A stretch of DNA of 43,417 bases from Deltaproteobacteria bacterium (GTDB lineage Bacteria > Desulfobacterota > Syntrophia > Syntrophales > UBA5619): the NCBI GenBank assembly GCA_021372695.1, contig JAJFTY010000170.1, positions 1 to 43,417 of the forward strand, read 5' to 3'. Positions 7,918 to 16,875 of the stretch are shown piece after piece. The first letter of the stretch is position 1. Each line of letters begins with the position of its first letter. Under the pieces are notes generated by a model. The model was not told the origin of the DNA. It did no database searches and saw nothing but the letters and a program-made list of their open reading frames with translations. The translations under genes and the position numbers were made by a program.

Positions 7918-9411
7918 CTATATCGTGATGCCTTGTTTGAAAATTCCGATCTCGAAATACCCGTTCATCTCGTTGCGGGTGCGGTATTGTCCGTTGACCG
8001 TCTCCATGACCCTGTCGTACAGGCCCGCCGCCGTCTCCTGGAGCCCCCTCCCCTCCAGCAGAACGCCGGCGTTGAAGTCTATCCAATGCGGCTTGTGCTC
8101 ATAGATCGCCGTATTGGAAGAGATCCGGAAGGTGGGAGCGGCAAAACCGCCGGGCGTACCGCGTCCGGTGGTGAAGACGATGAGGTTGCACCCGGCGACG
8201 ATCTGCGACGTGACCCCGATGAAGTCGTTGCCCGCGCTGCTGAGCAGCACCAACCCGGGCTTGCGGAACCGTTCGCCGGAACTGAGCACGTCGGTCACGA
8301 CCGCCGTACCTCCCTTTTGGATGCACCCCAGCGATTTTTCTTCCAGTGTCGTCAGGCCTCCGGCCTGGTTGCCCTGGGTCAGGTTGCCGGCCGCCGATTC
8401 GCCGTGGCTTTCAAAATAGGCCTTGTAGTCGTCGATCATCCGGACGATCGCGCCGTAGACCTCCTGGTCCCGGGCCCGGTTCATCAGGAACTGTTCCGCG
8501 CCGAACATCTCGGGGACCTCGGTCATGATCACGCTGCCGCCCCGGCGAATGATCATCTCGCTCATCTCGCCCACCAGGGGATTGGCCGTGATCCCCGACA
8601 GGCCGTCGGATCCGCCGCAGTTGACCCCGATAACCAGCTTGGAAAAGGGGACCGGGGTGCGCCGGAAGGCGCTCACGGTTTCATGGAGCTGGCCGCAGCG
8701 CCTGATCCCCTCTTCGATCTCGTCGCCCACCTCCTGCATGATGAGGGTCTTGACCGTATCCGGGTCCACCTCCCCCAGGATCGGTTCGAAAACCGAAGGG
8801 GCGTTGACTTCACAGCCCAGGCTCACAAACAGGGTCCCGGCGGCATTGGGGTTGTGGGCGAGGCCCGCCAGGATCTTCTGCATGTTGACCAGGTCGTCGC
8901 CCGCCTGGCAGCAGCCGTAGGCATGGGGCAGCACGACGAAGCCGTCGAAATTCTCCGATGCGGGGAAGAGCACGTTGGCCCGGGCCGCGATCTTCTGCGC
9001 CGAGGCGTTGGCGCACTGGACCGTGGGGATAACAAAAACATAGTTCCTGATCCCGGCCTGGCCGTCCCTGCGCAGATAGCCCTGGAAATGGGCCTCTTCC
9101 TCCTGGCCGGTCCCGGCGCCCTCCAATTTGGGCTCATACCGGTAGGACGCCATGCCTCCCAGTTCGGAGCGCACGTTGTGGGTGTGCACCCACTGGCCCT
9201 GCCGGATATCTTCGGTGGCCACCCCGAAACGGCAGCCGTATTTCACGACCCCGGTTCCGGCTACGATCTCTTCGACCGCCATCTTGTGGCACGCCGGGAT
9301 GTCGGCGAGAACCAATATCTCCCGTCCGCCGACCTTGACGGACTGCCCCTTGCGCAGCCCCGTCGGCGCGACGGCCACCAGGTCCCTATCGTTGATCCGA
9401 ATCACGTCCAT
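7918..9411 (-). CDS. UxaA-family (altronate/galactarate-type) dehydratase
   Basis: A 497-residue protein with the two-domain layout of altronate dehydratase: an N-terminal SAF domain (residues 1-95, ending QWVHTHNVRS) and a large C-terminal catalytic domain. The latter shows RRDGQAGIRNYVFVIPTVQC, LPHAYGCCQ, GVNCGGSDGLSGITANP and the late TGRGTPGGFAAPTFRISSN. These enzymes are metal- or Fe-dependent and remove water from sugar acids. The same fold split over two genes gives (R)-sulfolactate sulfo-lyase (SuyAB), so a C-S lyase is an alternative. No uronate isomerase or oxidoreductase genes lie nearby, so a hexuronate pathway is not supported. The context is uptake systems and 2-hydroxyacid enzymes. 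The exact substrate is unknown. Confidence 0.85.
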   Translation of the reverse strand: MDVIRINDRDLVAVAPTGLRKGQSVKVGGREILVLADIPACHKMAVEEIVAGTGVVKYGCRFGVATEDIRQGQWVHTHNVRSELGGMASYRYEPKLEGAGTGQEEEAHFQGYLRRDGQAGIRNYVFVIPTVQCANASAQKIAARANVLFPASENFDGFVVLPHAYGCCQAGDDLVNMQKILAGLAHNPNAAGTLFVSLGCEVNAPSVFEPILGEVDPDTVKTLIMQEVGDEIEEGIRRCGQLHETVSAFRRTPVPFSKLVIGVNCGGSDGLSGITANPLVGEMSEMIIRRGGSVIMTEVPEMFGAEQFLMNRARDQEVYGAIVRMIDDYKAYFESHGESAAGNLTQGNQAGGLTTLEEKSLGCIQKGGTAVVTDVLSSGERFRKPGLVLLSSAGNDFIGVTSQIVAGCNLIVFTTGRGTPGGFAAPTFRISSNTAIYEHKPHWIDFNAGVLLEGRGLQETAAGLYDRVMETVNGQYRTRNEMNGYFEIGIFKQGITI

Positions 9412-9465
9412 CGATGGTCTCTCCCCAGTTCCATAGTTGCACGACCGCCAAGCTCCCGGGGCCTG

Positions 9466-10242
9466 TCAAGCCTGCGGCTGCGGCGCCGCCTTCGCGTCGC
9501 GTCGGCGCTGGCGCGCCTCCTTGATGTGGGCATGGGCTCCCAGATAGTGTTCCTTCATCTCTTCATTCGCCAGCAGATTGGCCGCCGTATCCGCCACCAT
9601 CACCCTGCCCGTCTCCAGCACGAAACCGCGGTTCGCGATCAAAAGTGCCATCCGGGCGTTCTGCTCCACCAGCAGGATGGTCGTCCCCGCCTTGTTGATC
9701 TCCTGGATGACCCGAAACACCTCCTGCACCACGACCGGCGCCAGCCCCAGGGAGGGCTCGTCCAGAAGCAGGATCTTCGAGTTGGCCATCAGACCACGCC
9801 CGATGGCCAGCATCTGCAACTGGCCGCCGGATAACTGCCAGCCCAGCCGTCCCTTGAATTCCGCGAGCTGAGGAAAGATGCCGAAAACGCGATCGAGGTC
9901 CTTTTGAATCTCTTCCCTGGACACCCGCTTCCTCGCCGTCGCGCCCAGCATCAGGTTGTCCAGGACGGAGAGGCCCGGGAAGATGTGCCGCCCCTCCGGA
10001 ACACAGGCAATCCCGATCTCCGCTATATCCTCGGCCTCCATCCCCGTGATGTCCTGACCCAAAAACTCGATTCTCCCCTTCACCGGCTTCAGCATGCCCG
10101 TGATGGTCATGATGGTGGTGCTCTTGCCTGCGCCGTTGGCACCGAGCAGGGCCACGATCTCCCCCTGCTTGACGTCCAGGGAGATCCCCTTCAAGGCCTG
10201 AATGGCCCCGTACCAGGTTTCTATTCCTTCGACCTTAAGCAT
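9466..10242 (-). CDS. livF: Branched-chain amino acid-type ABC transporter ATPase LivF
   Basis: A 258-residue ATPase with Walker A GANGAGKST, signature LSGGQ and Walker B ILLLDEPSLGLAP, followed by the His-loop region TTILLVEQNARMAL. LivF is the second ATPase of type I importers for branched-chain amino acids and, in anaerobes, often for aromatic or aliphatic carboxylates. ATG at 10242 has GGAGGT five bases upstream. It overlaps the end of the LivM-LivG gene by eight bases (ATGCTTAA), so translation is probably coupled. The C-terminal tail is Arg/Ala/Gln-rich and longer than usual. Confidence 0.95.
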   Translation of the reverse strand: MLKVEGIETWYGAIQALKGISLDVKQGEIVALLGANGAGKSTTIMTITGMLKPVKGRIEFLGQDITGMEAEDIAEIGIACVPEGRHIFPGLSVLDNLMLGATARKRVSREEIQKDLDRVFGIFPQLAEFKGRLGWQLSGGQLQMLAIGRGLMANSKILLLDEPSLGLAPVVVQEVFRVIQEINKAGTTILLVEQNARMALLIANRGFVLETGRVMVADTAANLLANEEMKEHYLGAHAHIKEARQRRRDAKAAPQPQA

Positions 10243-12070
10243 TTCCCACCTCCGTCCCCAGATAGGCATCGATCACTTCCGGGTTCTTCTCGACCACCTC
10301 GGCGGGCCCTTCCGCAATCTTCCTGCCGAAATTCAGAACCGTGATGTGGTCGGAAACATTCATGACCAGGCTCATGTCATGCTCAACCAGCAAAATCGTG
10401 ATGCCCCGGGTGCAGATCTGAAACAGGAGTCCCACCAGCGCCTCGGTTTCAGCGCCATTCAAACCGGCTGCCGGCTCGTCCAACAGGAGAATCTTGGGAT
10501 CGGAGGCCAGGGCTCGCGCCAGTTCCAGCAGCCGCTGCTGGCCGTAGGGCAAGCTGTTGGCCTGGGCAAATTCCTTGCCTTTGAGGCCGACGAATTCCAG
10601 CATCTCCAACGCCTTCGCCCTTATCGCGGACTCCTCGGCCCTTTGGGAGGGCAGCCGCAAAATGCTGGTAAAAAGCCCCGCCCGGGAGTGGCAATGCTGG
10701 CCGATGAGCACGTTCTCCAGTACCGTGAGCTCCCCGAAAAGGCGGATGTTCTGGAATGTCCGGGCTATACCGAGGGAGGTGATGATATGCGGCTTTTGGC
10801 CGCCGATGGCCTTCCCCTCCAGGAGGATCTCTCCGGCTGAAGGAACGTAGAGGCCGCTGAGCATGTTGAGGATCGTCGTCTTTCCGGAGCCGTTCGGCCC
10901 GATGAGCGCCTGAATTTCGCCCCGCCGGACTTGCATGTCCACCCCGTCCACCGCTTTGAGACCGCCGAAGTGCTTGGCCAACCCCTTGACGGTGAGCAGC
11001 ACCTCGCCCGATCCCGCGCAATCCCGAGGGGTGAAGGTTTTTTGGCTTCCGCCGGAAATTTCCCGGGAGGAGGCGGCCGCGGCAACCTGCCGTGCCGCCG
11101 TCGAATCGGCATTCCACCAGGTCCGCAGCCGCAGGCTGACAGGCAGGCCCACCACCAGGCCGGCGATGCCTCTGGGCATGAAGATCATGATGAGCACGAT
11201 GCCGGCGGCATAGACCATCATGTACGAATCCTTGAGGAACCGCAGCACCTCCGGCAACAGCGTCAGCAGTGTGCCGCCCACGATGGAACCGATGGCCGAC
11301 CCGTTTCCGCCCAGCACCGTCATCACCAGCAGGATCACCGACTGTTCGAAAGAGAAGGTGTCCGGGCTGATGTAGTGCGAGCCGCCGTGGGCGAACAGCC
11401 AGCCCCCGACACCGGCGTAGCCCGCCGACAGTGCGAAGGCCATGACCTTGTAGTAGGTCGTGTCCACCCCCGTGGCTCCGGCCGCCATCTCGTTCTCCCG
11501 GATGGCCATGAAGGCACGGCCCACCCGAGAGTTTTTGAGGCGGATGGCGCCCCAGGTCAGAAGAATCAAAGAAACCGCTGCCACATAGAAAAAGGTGCCC
11601 GGGTCTTTCAACTCCAAGGAACCGATCCAGGGCGAAGGAATCTTCGTGATGCCGTCGGAACCGTTGGTGAGCCAGATCTCATTGACCAAAATGAGCTGGA
11701 CGATAATTCCGAACCCGATCGTCGCCATCGCCAGGTAATGGCCGGAGAGTTTCAACGTAGGAATGCCCAGCAGCACCCCGCAGAGGGCTGCCACGAAAAA
11801 CGCGGCGAACATCCCCGCCCACACGGGTAAACCCAGTTGGGTGGTGAGGATGGCCGAGGTGTAGGCCCCCACGCCCCAAAAGGCCGCCTGGGCCAGCGAG
11901 AGCTGCCCGGTGTATCCCAGGACGATATTCAGCCCCAGACAGGCAATCGAAAAACTCATGGCAAGGTTGATCAGGTTCAGCCAGTAGCTGCTCGTGATGA
12001 ACCGGGGAAGGAGCAGAACAACGACGACGAGAACGGCAGGAACGAGAAGGCTTTTGATGCGTGTGTTCAT
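10235..12070 (-). CDS. livM-livG: Fused permease-ATPase LivM-LivG of a branched-chain amino acid-type ABC importer
   Basis: A 611-residue single reading frame holding two subunits. Residues 1 to about 310 form the LivM permease (many transmembrane helices, GYTGQLSLAQAAFWGVGAYT, the inner-membrane coupling region RAFMAIRENEMAA). After a linker of about 45 residues, the LivG ATPase starts near residue 356, with Walker A GPNGSGKT near 389, signature LPYGQQRLLELARAL and Walker B ILLLDEPAAGLN. The fusion fixes a 1:1 ratio of permease to ATPase. LivH lies twelve bases upstream and LivF overlaps downstream. Fusions of this kind occur in the family, while E. coli has separate genes. Confidence 0.95.
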   Translation of the reverse strand: MNTRIKSLLVPAVLVVVVLLLPRFITSSYWLNLINLAMSFSIACLGLNIVLGYTGQLSLAQAAFWGVGAYTSAILTTQLGLPVWAGMFAAFFVAALCGVLLGIPTLKLSGHYLAMATIGFGIIVQLILVNEIWLTNGSDGITKIPSPWIGSLELKDPGTFFYVAAVSLILLTWGAIRLKNSRVGRAFMAIRENEMAAGATGVDTTYYKVMAFALSAGYAGVGGWLFAHGGSHYISPDTFSFEQSVILLVMTVLGGNGSAIGSIVGGTLLTLLPEVLRFLKDSYMMVYAAGIVLIMIFMPRGIAGLVVGLPVSLRLRTWWNADSTAARQVAAAASSREISGGSQKTFTPRDCAGSGEVLLTVKGLAKHFGGLKAVDGVDMQVRRGEIQALIGPNGSGKTTILNMLSGLYVPSAGEILLEGKAIGGQKPHIITSLGIARTFQNIRLFGELTVLENVLIGQHCHSRAGLFTSILRLPSQRAEESAIRAKALEMLEFVGLKGKEFAQANSLPYGQQRLLELARALASDPKILLLDEPAAGLNGAETEALVGLLFQICTRGITILLVEHDMSLVMNVSDHITVLNFGRKIAEGPAEVVEKNPEVIDAYLGTEVGNA

Positions 12071-12082
12071 CGGCGTACCCCC

Positions 12083-12964
12083 CTATGCCTTCTCGGCGAT
12101 CTTTTCGCCGAAGAACCCCTGCGGACGCAGAAGGAGAACAAGGATCAGAATGATGAAGGCGAAGGCGTCGCGATAGGCGCTGGAAATGTAATAGGCCGCG
12201 AATACCTCGACCACCCCCAGAAAAATCCCCCCCAGGATGGCGCCGGGAACACTCCCGAATCCCCCCACAATGGTCGAGCAGAAAGCCTTGACCCCGATCA
12301 TGGCTCCCATGTCCTTGGTCACGAAGAAAATGGGCCCGACCAGGATTCCGGCCGCCGCTCCGAGCATCGAGCTGTAATCGAAGGTGATGGCGATCATCGT
12401 CGCCACCCGGATGCCCAGGAGCCGCGCCATCTGCTTGTCCTGCGCCGTCGCCAGCATCTTTTTGCCCAGCGTGGTCTTTTCGAAGAAGAAGTACTGGAAG
12501 CCGAGAAGGGCCAGGGTGCACAGAATGATCACGATATACTGGGGATCCACGAACACCCCGAACATGTTCAGCGCCTCCGGGGAGGTCGGCCGCGGCATGG
12601 AGAACGGCTCGGCGCCGAAGATGAGCTGCGCGCCGTTCTTCAGGAAGATGCCCACGCCGATCGTGCTGATGATGACCGGCAGGAAGCTGCGATGGCGCAG
12701 GGGGTAGTAGGCGATACGCTCGAAGACGATGCCGAAGACACCCATGAAGGCGACAGTGATCACGCAGGTCATGGCAAAGGAGAGATGGAAGTAGGACATC
12801 AGCCACACGGCCACGAAGGCCGGGACCATGGCGAACTCACCCTGAGCGAAATTGACGACGTTTACCGCATTGAAGATCAGGACGAACCCCAGTGCCACCA
12901 GGGCGTATATGGAACCCATGGCCAGACCTGCGGCTAACATTTGAAGATTTGTAGACCAATCCAT
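12083..12964 (-). CDS. livH: Branched-chain amino acid-type ABC transporter permease LivH
   Basis: A 293-residue integral membrane protein with the LivH hallmarks: LAMGSIYALVALGFVLIFNA near the start, VNFAQGEFAM, and LGKKMLATAQDKQMARLLGI as the coupling helix. Eight or more hydrophobic segments are visible. ATG at 12964 has GGAGG nine bases upstream. It follows livK after a hairpin-containing gap and precedes livM-livG by twelve bases. It pairs with the LivM half of the fusion to form the transmembrane channel. Confidence 0.95.
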   Translation of the reverse strand: MDWSTNLQMLAAGLAMGSIYALVALGFVLIFNAVNVVNFAQGEFAMVPAFVAVWLMSYFHLSFAMTCVITVAFMGVFGIVFERIAYYPLRHRSFLPVIISTIGVGIFLKNGAQLIFGAEPFSMPRPTSPEALNMFGVFVDPQYIVIILCTLALLGFQYFFFEKTTLGKKMLATAQDKQMARLLGIRVATMIAITFDYSSMLGAAAGILVGPIFFVTKDMGAMIGVKAFCSTIVGGFGSVPGAILGGIFLGVVEVFAAYYISSAYRDAFAFIILILVLLLRPQGFFGEKIAEKA

Positions 12965-12982
12965 TTAAGAATCCCTCCTCCA

Positions 12983-13026
12983 ATGCATCCGGTCCCGGCG
13001 TACAGCCAGACCGAGACCGGATGCAT
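12983..13026 (-). terminator. livK-livH intercistronic hairpin, probable attenuator or mRNA stabiliser
   Basis: Perfect 12-base arms (12983-12994 and 13015-13026, ATGCATCCGGTC and its complement) enclose a 20-base loop between the livK stop and the livH start. Hairpins at this place are known to raise the amount of binding protein over membrane subunits, by partial termination or by blocking 3' exonucleases. No U-tract is present. Confidence 0.65.
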
Positions 13027-13056
13027 GCTGCGTTCTATCCATGCGTCGGGAGATGC

Positions 13057-14199
13057 CTATTTCGAACCCACGTTAACGATTTTCAGCAGTTTCTGCTGGC
13101 CCTTCTCAATCTGGACAATGCTCACCTCGCTCAGGCCGTCGCCGTTCGGCGTAAAGGAAAAGGTGCCCTGGGCGCCCTTGTATCCCTGCGTGGCCAGGAT
13201 GGCTTCCCGGATCTTGGCCCGATCTTCCCCGGCCTTCTGGATGGCGTTGGCCAGGATCTTCAGACCGTCATAAGTCCAAACGCTCAGGCTGTCGAAATCC
13301 GCGTTGTACTCCTTCTTATAGGCATCGGCGTAAGCTTTGTTCTCCTTGCTCTGTCCCGGCACGAAATCGACCACGGCCCAGATCCCCTCAGCAGCCTCCT
13401 TGGCGAGGTTCAGGGCGTCTTTCGATGCGGCGCTGGGCGAGCCGAGGAACTTGAAAGGAGAGCCGATCTGGCGCAATTGACGCTGGAGCACCGCCGTGGC
13501 CTCCTCGTGGCCGTAGAAGATCAGGACCTGCGCGCCGGCATTCTTCATGGCCAGGAGTTCCGCGGTAAAGTCCTTCGCGCCCGTCGTGCACTTCTCGCGT
13601 CTCACCAACGTCAGCCCCGACGCCTTGGCGAATTTTTCCACCAGGTCGGCGCCGCCGGTTCCAAAGGCATCCGCATCGTGAATGAGTCCGATCTTGGTTA
13701 ATTTGGTGTCTTCCTTGATGTATTTCACCATGGCGCCGGCGGCGACGGAGTCGTCGGGCCGCACGCGGAACAGCCAGGGGTTCCCCTGCTTGGTGATGTT
13801 GACATTGGTGGCGCCGATGATCGTGGGGATGCCGTAGTTTTTGGTGGCGTCCGCCGTGGCGAAAACCTGGGTGCTGTACAGGCAGCCAAGCATGGCCAGC
13901 ACCTTCTCCTGCTCCACGGCCTTCTGCAGCGCCGCGAGCGCGCCGGGATTCGTGGACTGATTGTCGATGATGCGGAGATCGATCTTCTTCCCGTTCACCC
14001 CGCCGGCTCCATTGATTTCCTTGAGAGCCAGATTGATCGACTTGACTTGGAGAGATCCCCCTGCCGCGTGGACCCCGGTGATCGGGGGCGTAAATCCGAT
14101 TCGGATGTCGTCAGCCGCGGCCGCCACGCCGAGGCCGAGCACCGCCACGACCAGGATGGACAAAAGAGTAACCCACGAAATTCGTCTTAGCTTGGTCAT
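13057..14199 (-). CDS. livK: Periplasmic substrate-binding protein LivK-type
   Basis: A 380-residue type I periplasmic binding protein. The signal peptide (TKLRRISWVTLLSILVVAVL, cleaved near AAAADD) is followed by the family entry DDIRIGFTPPITGVHAAGG and, later, LGCLYSTQVFATAD, IIGATNVNITKQGNPWLFRV and LIHDADAFGTGGAD. ATG at 14199 has GAGGAGGA upstream; the frame extends further without coding character. It is the first gene of the livKHMGF unit and is separated by about 150 bases from the fused glcD-glcE gene, enough for an internal promoter. Specificity cannot be read. Homologues in anaerobes bind amino acids or carboxylic acids. Confidence 0.95.
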   Translation of the reverse strand: MTKLRRISWVTLLSILVVAVLGLGVAAAADDIRIGFTPPITGVHAAGGSLQVKSINLALKEINGAGGVNGKKIDLRIIDNQSTNPGALAALQKAVEQEKVLAMLGCLYSTQVFATADATKNYGIPTIIGATNVNITKQGNPWLFRVRPDDSVAAGAMVKYIKEDTKLTKIGLIHDADAFGTGGADLVEKFAKASGLTLVRREKCTTGAKDFTAELLAMKNAGAQVLIFYGHEEATAVLQRQLRQIGSPFKFLGSPSAASKDALNLAKEAAEGIWAVVDFVPGQSKENKAYADAYKKEYNADFDSLSVWTYDGLKILANAIQKAGEDRAKIREAILATQGYKGAQGTFSFTPNGDGLSEVSIVQIEKGQQKLLKIVNVGSK

Positions 14200-14346
14200 A
14201 CCTTCCTCCTCACTGTTGGATTCATGTTTGATAAAATCGCGCCTTGGATGAACCGCTTCAATCTTTGCTACTTCCCTATGCCCACCAAGAAATTGACGAT
14301 CGCCTCCTTTCCCCATTCCTGACTCAACAAAGCATAGCCAAGTCGA

Positions 14347-16875
14347 TTAAAGCAAAGGCCCGTCTGGGTTAAAGCAACCCGAGGGATCCCAGCGTTGCTT
14401 AAGTGCCGTCAACAAACGAGTCCCGCTCCGATCTTTGAAAATACGATTTGGATCGGGTGGCGTTCTGCCGATGTCGATGGCATATCCATTCCGCTCGACG
14501 GCATTCTGCGCGAGACAGGCATGGTCATCGTCGCCGAGATAGAGACAGCCGTTGGCCACATCGATGAGCGCTGCGTTGGTTGTCATTTTATCGGGTTGGC
14601 TGCCGATCAATCCAAGCAGATCTCCCGGAGCGACGCCATATTTGACCAGCGGACCCGCATCACAGCAGGAACGGACCCAATCCGCCCAGATGGACGATCC
14701 ATCTTGACCCTTGACGGGATCTATCGCTGCAAGGTGGTTGTCCGATGATATTTGTCGAAGGAGGTCTTCCTCAACTTGAATATCCTCCGGCAAACCTTCG
14801 AATGTACAGATCAACTTCCCCGGCAGCGCCCCTTTTTCCTTGATCCAGAGGATTGCGGAGGCATTGATGGTCTGCCGGTACAGGGCGAGCCCCACCCGGA
14901 CCGCCTCGGCCGGGTCCGCCACGGGGATGGACCGGGTGATGCGGGCCTTTGGGGGCGCCAGGACCTTGAACGTCACGCTCGTGATCATTCCGAGGCAGCC
15001 GAACGACCCGACGAACAGCCGCGGCAGGTCGTATCCGGCGACGTTCTTGACCAGCGGCCGGCCGGCCTCGATCACCCGTCCGTCCGGCAGGATCACCTCC
15101 ATGCAGAGCAGCAGGTCCTTGATCCCGCCGTAGCGGGCGCGCAGCGGGCCGTTGAGGTTGGCGGCCACGAGCCCGCCGAGAGTGGTCTCCTCCCAGGGCG
15201 AGACCAGGGGGAGAATCCGGTTTTCCGCTTCGAGAAATCCGCGCAGGCTCGCAAGCGGCGTGCCGGCTCCGGCCACGACGTACATGTCGTCCGGGACAAA
15301 GGTAAGGACGCCGTCCAGGGCCCGGCTCGACACGCAGATCTCCGCGGCGGGCGCCGGGCGGTCCGGCGCGGCGTTTCCGACGATGGCGACCCTGCCGGGA
15401 GGAGAGGACTCAGCCGCGGTTCGGATCTGATCCGCGATGGCCTGGACCGCCGGGAGGACCCGTCGTTGCGGGATGAGATCCGGCTCCGGCGCCGTGGTGG
15501 GGAACATCTTGCCGGGGTTGAACCGTTCTTCCGGATCGAATACGGCCTTGATGTCCCTCATCGCCGCAAGCTCGTCGGGCCGGTAGATGAAATTCATCAA
15601 CTCGCGCTTTTCGACGCCGACGCCGTGCTCGCCCGATATGGTTCCGCCCAGGCGGACCGCCTCCTGCATGATGAGCCTGCCTGTTTCACGAATATGATCC
15701 ATCAGCTTCTCATCGTTGGGATCGGCGATGAGGATCTGGGGGTGCAGATTGCCATCGCCGGCGTGAGAAACGTAGTAGGTCGGCACCTTCCTTTCCTCAC
15801 AGATTTTTGCCATGCGACGCAAGGCTTCTCCCAGCTGCGATCGGGGTACGGTGGGATCCACCGCCAGAGAAGCGGGGGCGAGCCTGGCCAGGGCGCCCGC
15901 CACGCTCTTCCGCGCGAGCCAGATCGCGGCCCGCTCTTCTTCGTCCTGGGTGCAGCGCAGGCCGAAGGCCTTGAACCGCGCGATGATGGACGTGATCCGG
16001 TCGATCTGGGGCTGCAGGCCCGCGGGATAGCCGTCGACCTCGATGATGAGCGCCGCGCCGGCCTCGACCGGCAGGCCCGCATGGGTGTAGTCCTCCAGGA
16101 TCTCCATCATCTTGCGGTCCATGAGCTCGAGCGTGGCCGGAACGATGCCGTCGGCGATGATCGCCGAGACGGCCGAGCACGCAAGGTCCACGGAATCGAA
16201 GGCCGCCATCATGGTCATCACCGCTGGGGGTTTGGCCAGGAGCCGGACTGTGGTCTTGGTGATCATCGCCAGAGACCCTTCGTTCCCGGTCAAGAGGGCC
16301 GCCAGATCGACACCCGGATAGTCGAGCGCCGGCCCCCCCAGCGTGAGGCATTGGGCGTCGGGAAGAACGATTTCCATCCCCATGACGTAGTTGGCCGTGA
16401 CGCCGTATTTCAGGCAGTGGGGGCCTCCCGCGTTTTCGGCCACGGTGCCGCCCAGGGAGGCCGAACGGGCGCTCGCCGGGTCGGGAGGATAGTGGAGCCC
16501 CCTGGCGGCGACGGTATCCGCAAAGTACTGCGCGATGACGCCGGGCTGGAAGCGCGCCCGAAGACTGATCTCGTCGATCTGTTCGATCTCTTTCATCCGC
16601 GAGAACTCCAGGATGAGCCCTCCGGCGATCGAGACGGCCCCGCCGGAGAGCCCCGTTCCCGAGCCGCGGGCCACCAGCGGCACGCCGTGGTCACGGCACC
16701 ACGCCACCGCGCGGACCACGTCCTGCGTGTCGGCCGGAAAGAGGACGACCCCCGGACATCCACGATCCACGCCGGCGTCGATTTCATAGGTGATCAGTTC
16801 CACCGGATCCAGGATCAGTTGATCGGTGGCGAAGAGATCCCGCAAAGAGGTGAGGTCATCGGCAAATCTGGTCAT
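14347..16875 (-). CDS. glcD-glcE: Fused GlcD-GlcE: FAD-linked 2-hydroxyacid oxidase/dehydrogenase
   Basis: An 842-residue protein made of two FAD-PCMH modules. Residues 1 to about 460 match GlcD: LVARGSGTGLSGGAV, FAD loop GGTVAENAGGPHCLKYGVT, then the catalytic domain with HAGDGNLHP and GGTISGEHGVG. From about residue 475 a GlcE-like module follows: GAGTPLASLRGFLEAENRIL, LGGLVAANLNGPLRARYGG and LVKNVAGYDLPRLFVGS. GlcDEF oxidises glycolate or D-lactate and passes electrons through the Fe-S protein GlcF. GlcD and GlcE are normally separate polypeptides. The start ATG at 16875 overlaps the glcF stop by four bases (ATGA). The substrate is a 2-hydroxyacid, exact identity unknown. Confidence 0.9.
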   Translation of the reverse strand: MTRFADDLTSLRDLFATDQLILDPVELITYEIDAGVDRGCPGVVLFPADTQDVVRAVAWCRDHGVPLVARGSGTGLSGGAVSIAGGLILEFSRMKEIEQIDEISLRARFQPGVIAQYFADTVAARGLHYPPDPASARSASLGGTVAENAGGPHCLKYGVTANYVMGMEIVLPDAQCLTLGGPALDYPGVDLAALLTGNEGSLAMITKTTVRLLAKPPAVMTMMAAFDSVDLACSAVSAIIADGIVPATLELMDRKMMEILEDYTHAGLPVEAGAALIIEVDGYPAGLQPQIDRITSIIARFKAFGLRCTQDEEERAAIWLARKSVAGALARLAPASLAVDPTVPRSQLGEALRRMAKICEERKVPTYYVSHAGDGNLHPQILIADPNDEKLMDHIRETGRLIMQEAVRLGGTISGEHGVGVEKRELMNFIYRPDELAAMRDIKAVFDPEERFNPGKMFPTTAPEPDLIPQRRVLPAVQAIADQIRTAAESSPPGRVAIVGNAAPDRPAPAAEICVSSRALDGVLTFVPDDMYVVAGAGTPLASLRGFLEAENRILPLVSPWEETTLGGLVAANLNGPLRARYGGIKDLLLCMEVILPDGRVIEAGRPLVKNVAGYDLPRLFVGSFGCLGMITSVTFKVLAPPKARITRSIPVADPAEAVRVGLALYRQTINASAILWIKEKGALPGKLICTFEGLPEDIQVEEDLLRQISSDNHLAAIDPVKGQDGSSIWADWVRSCCDAGPLVKYGVAPGDLLGLIGSQPDKMTTNAALIDVANGCLYLGDDDHACLAQNAVERNGYAIDIGRTPPDPNRIFKDRSGTRLLTALKQRWDPSGCFNPDGPLL

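Noticed and set aside
9466..14199. Assigning the Liv system to leucine/isoleucine/valine uptake
   Set aside because: The binding protein's specificity cannot be read and the neighbours suggest a carboxylate; only the transporter type is supported.
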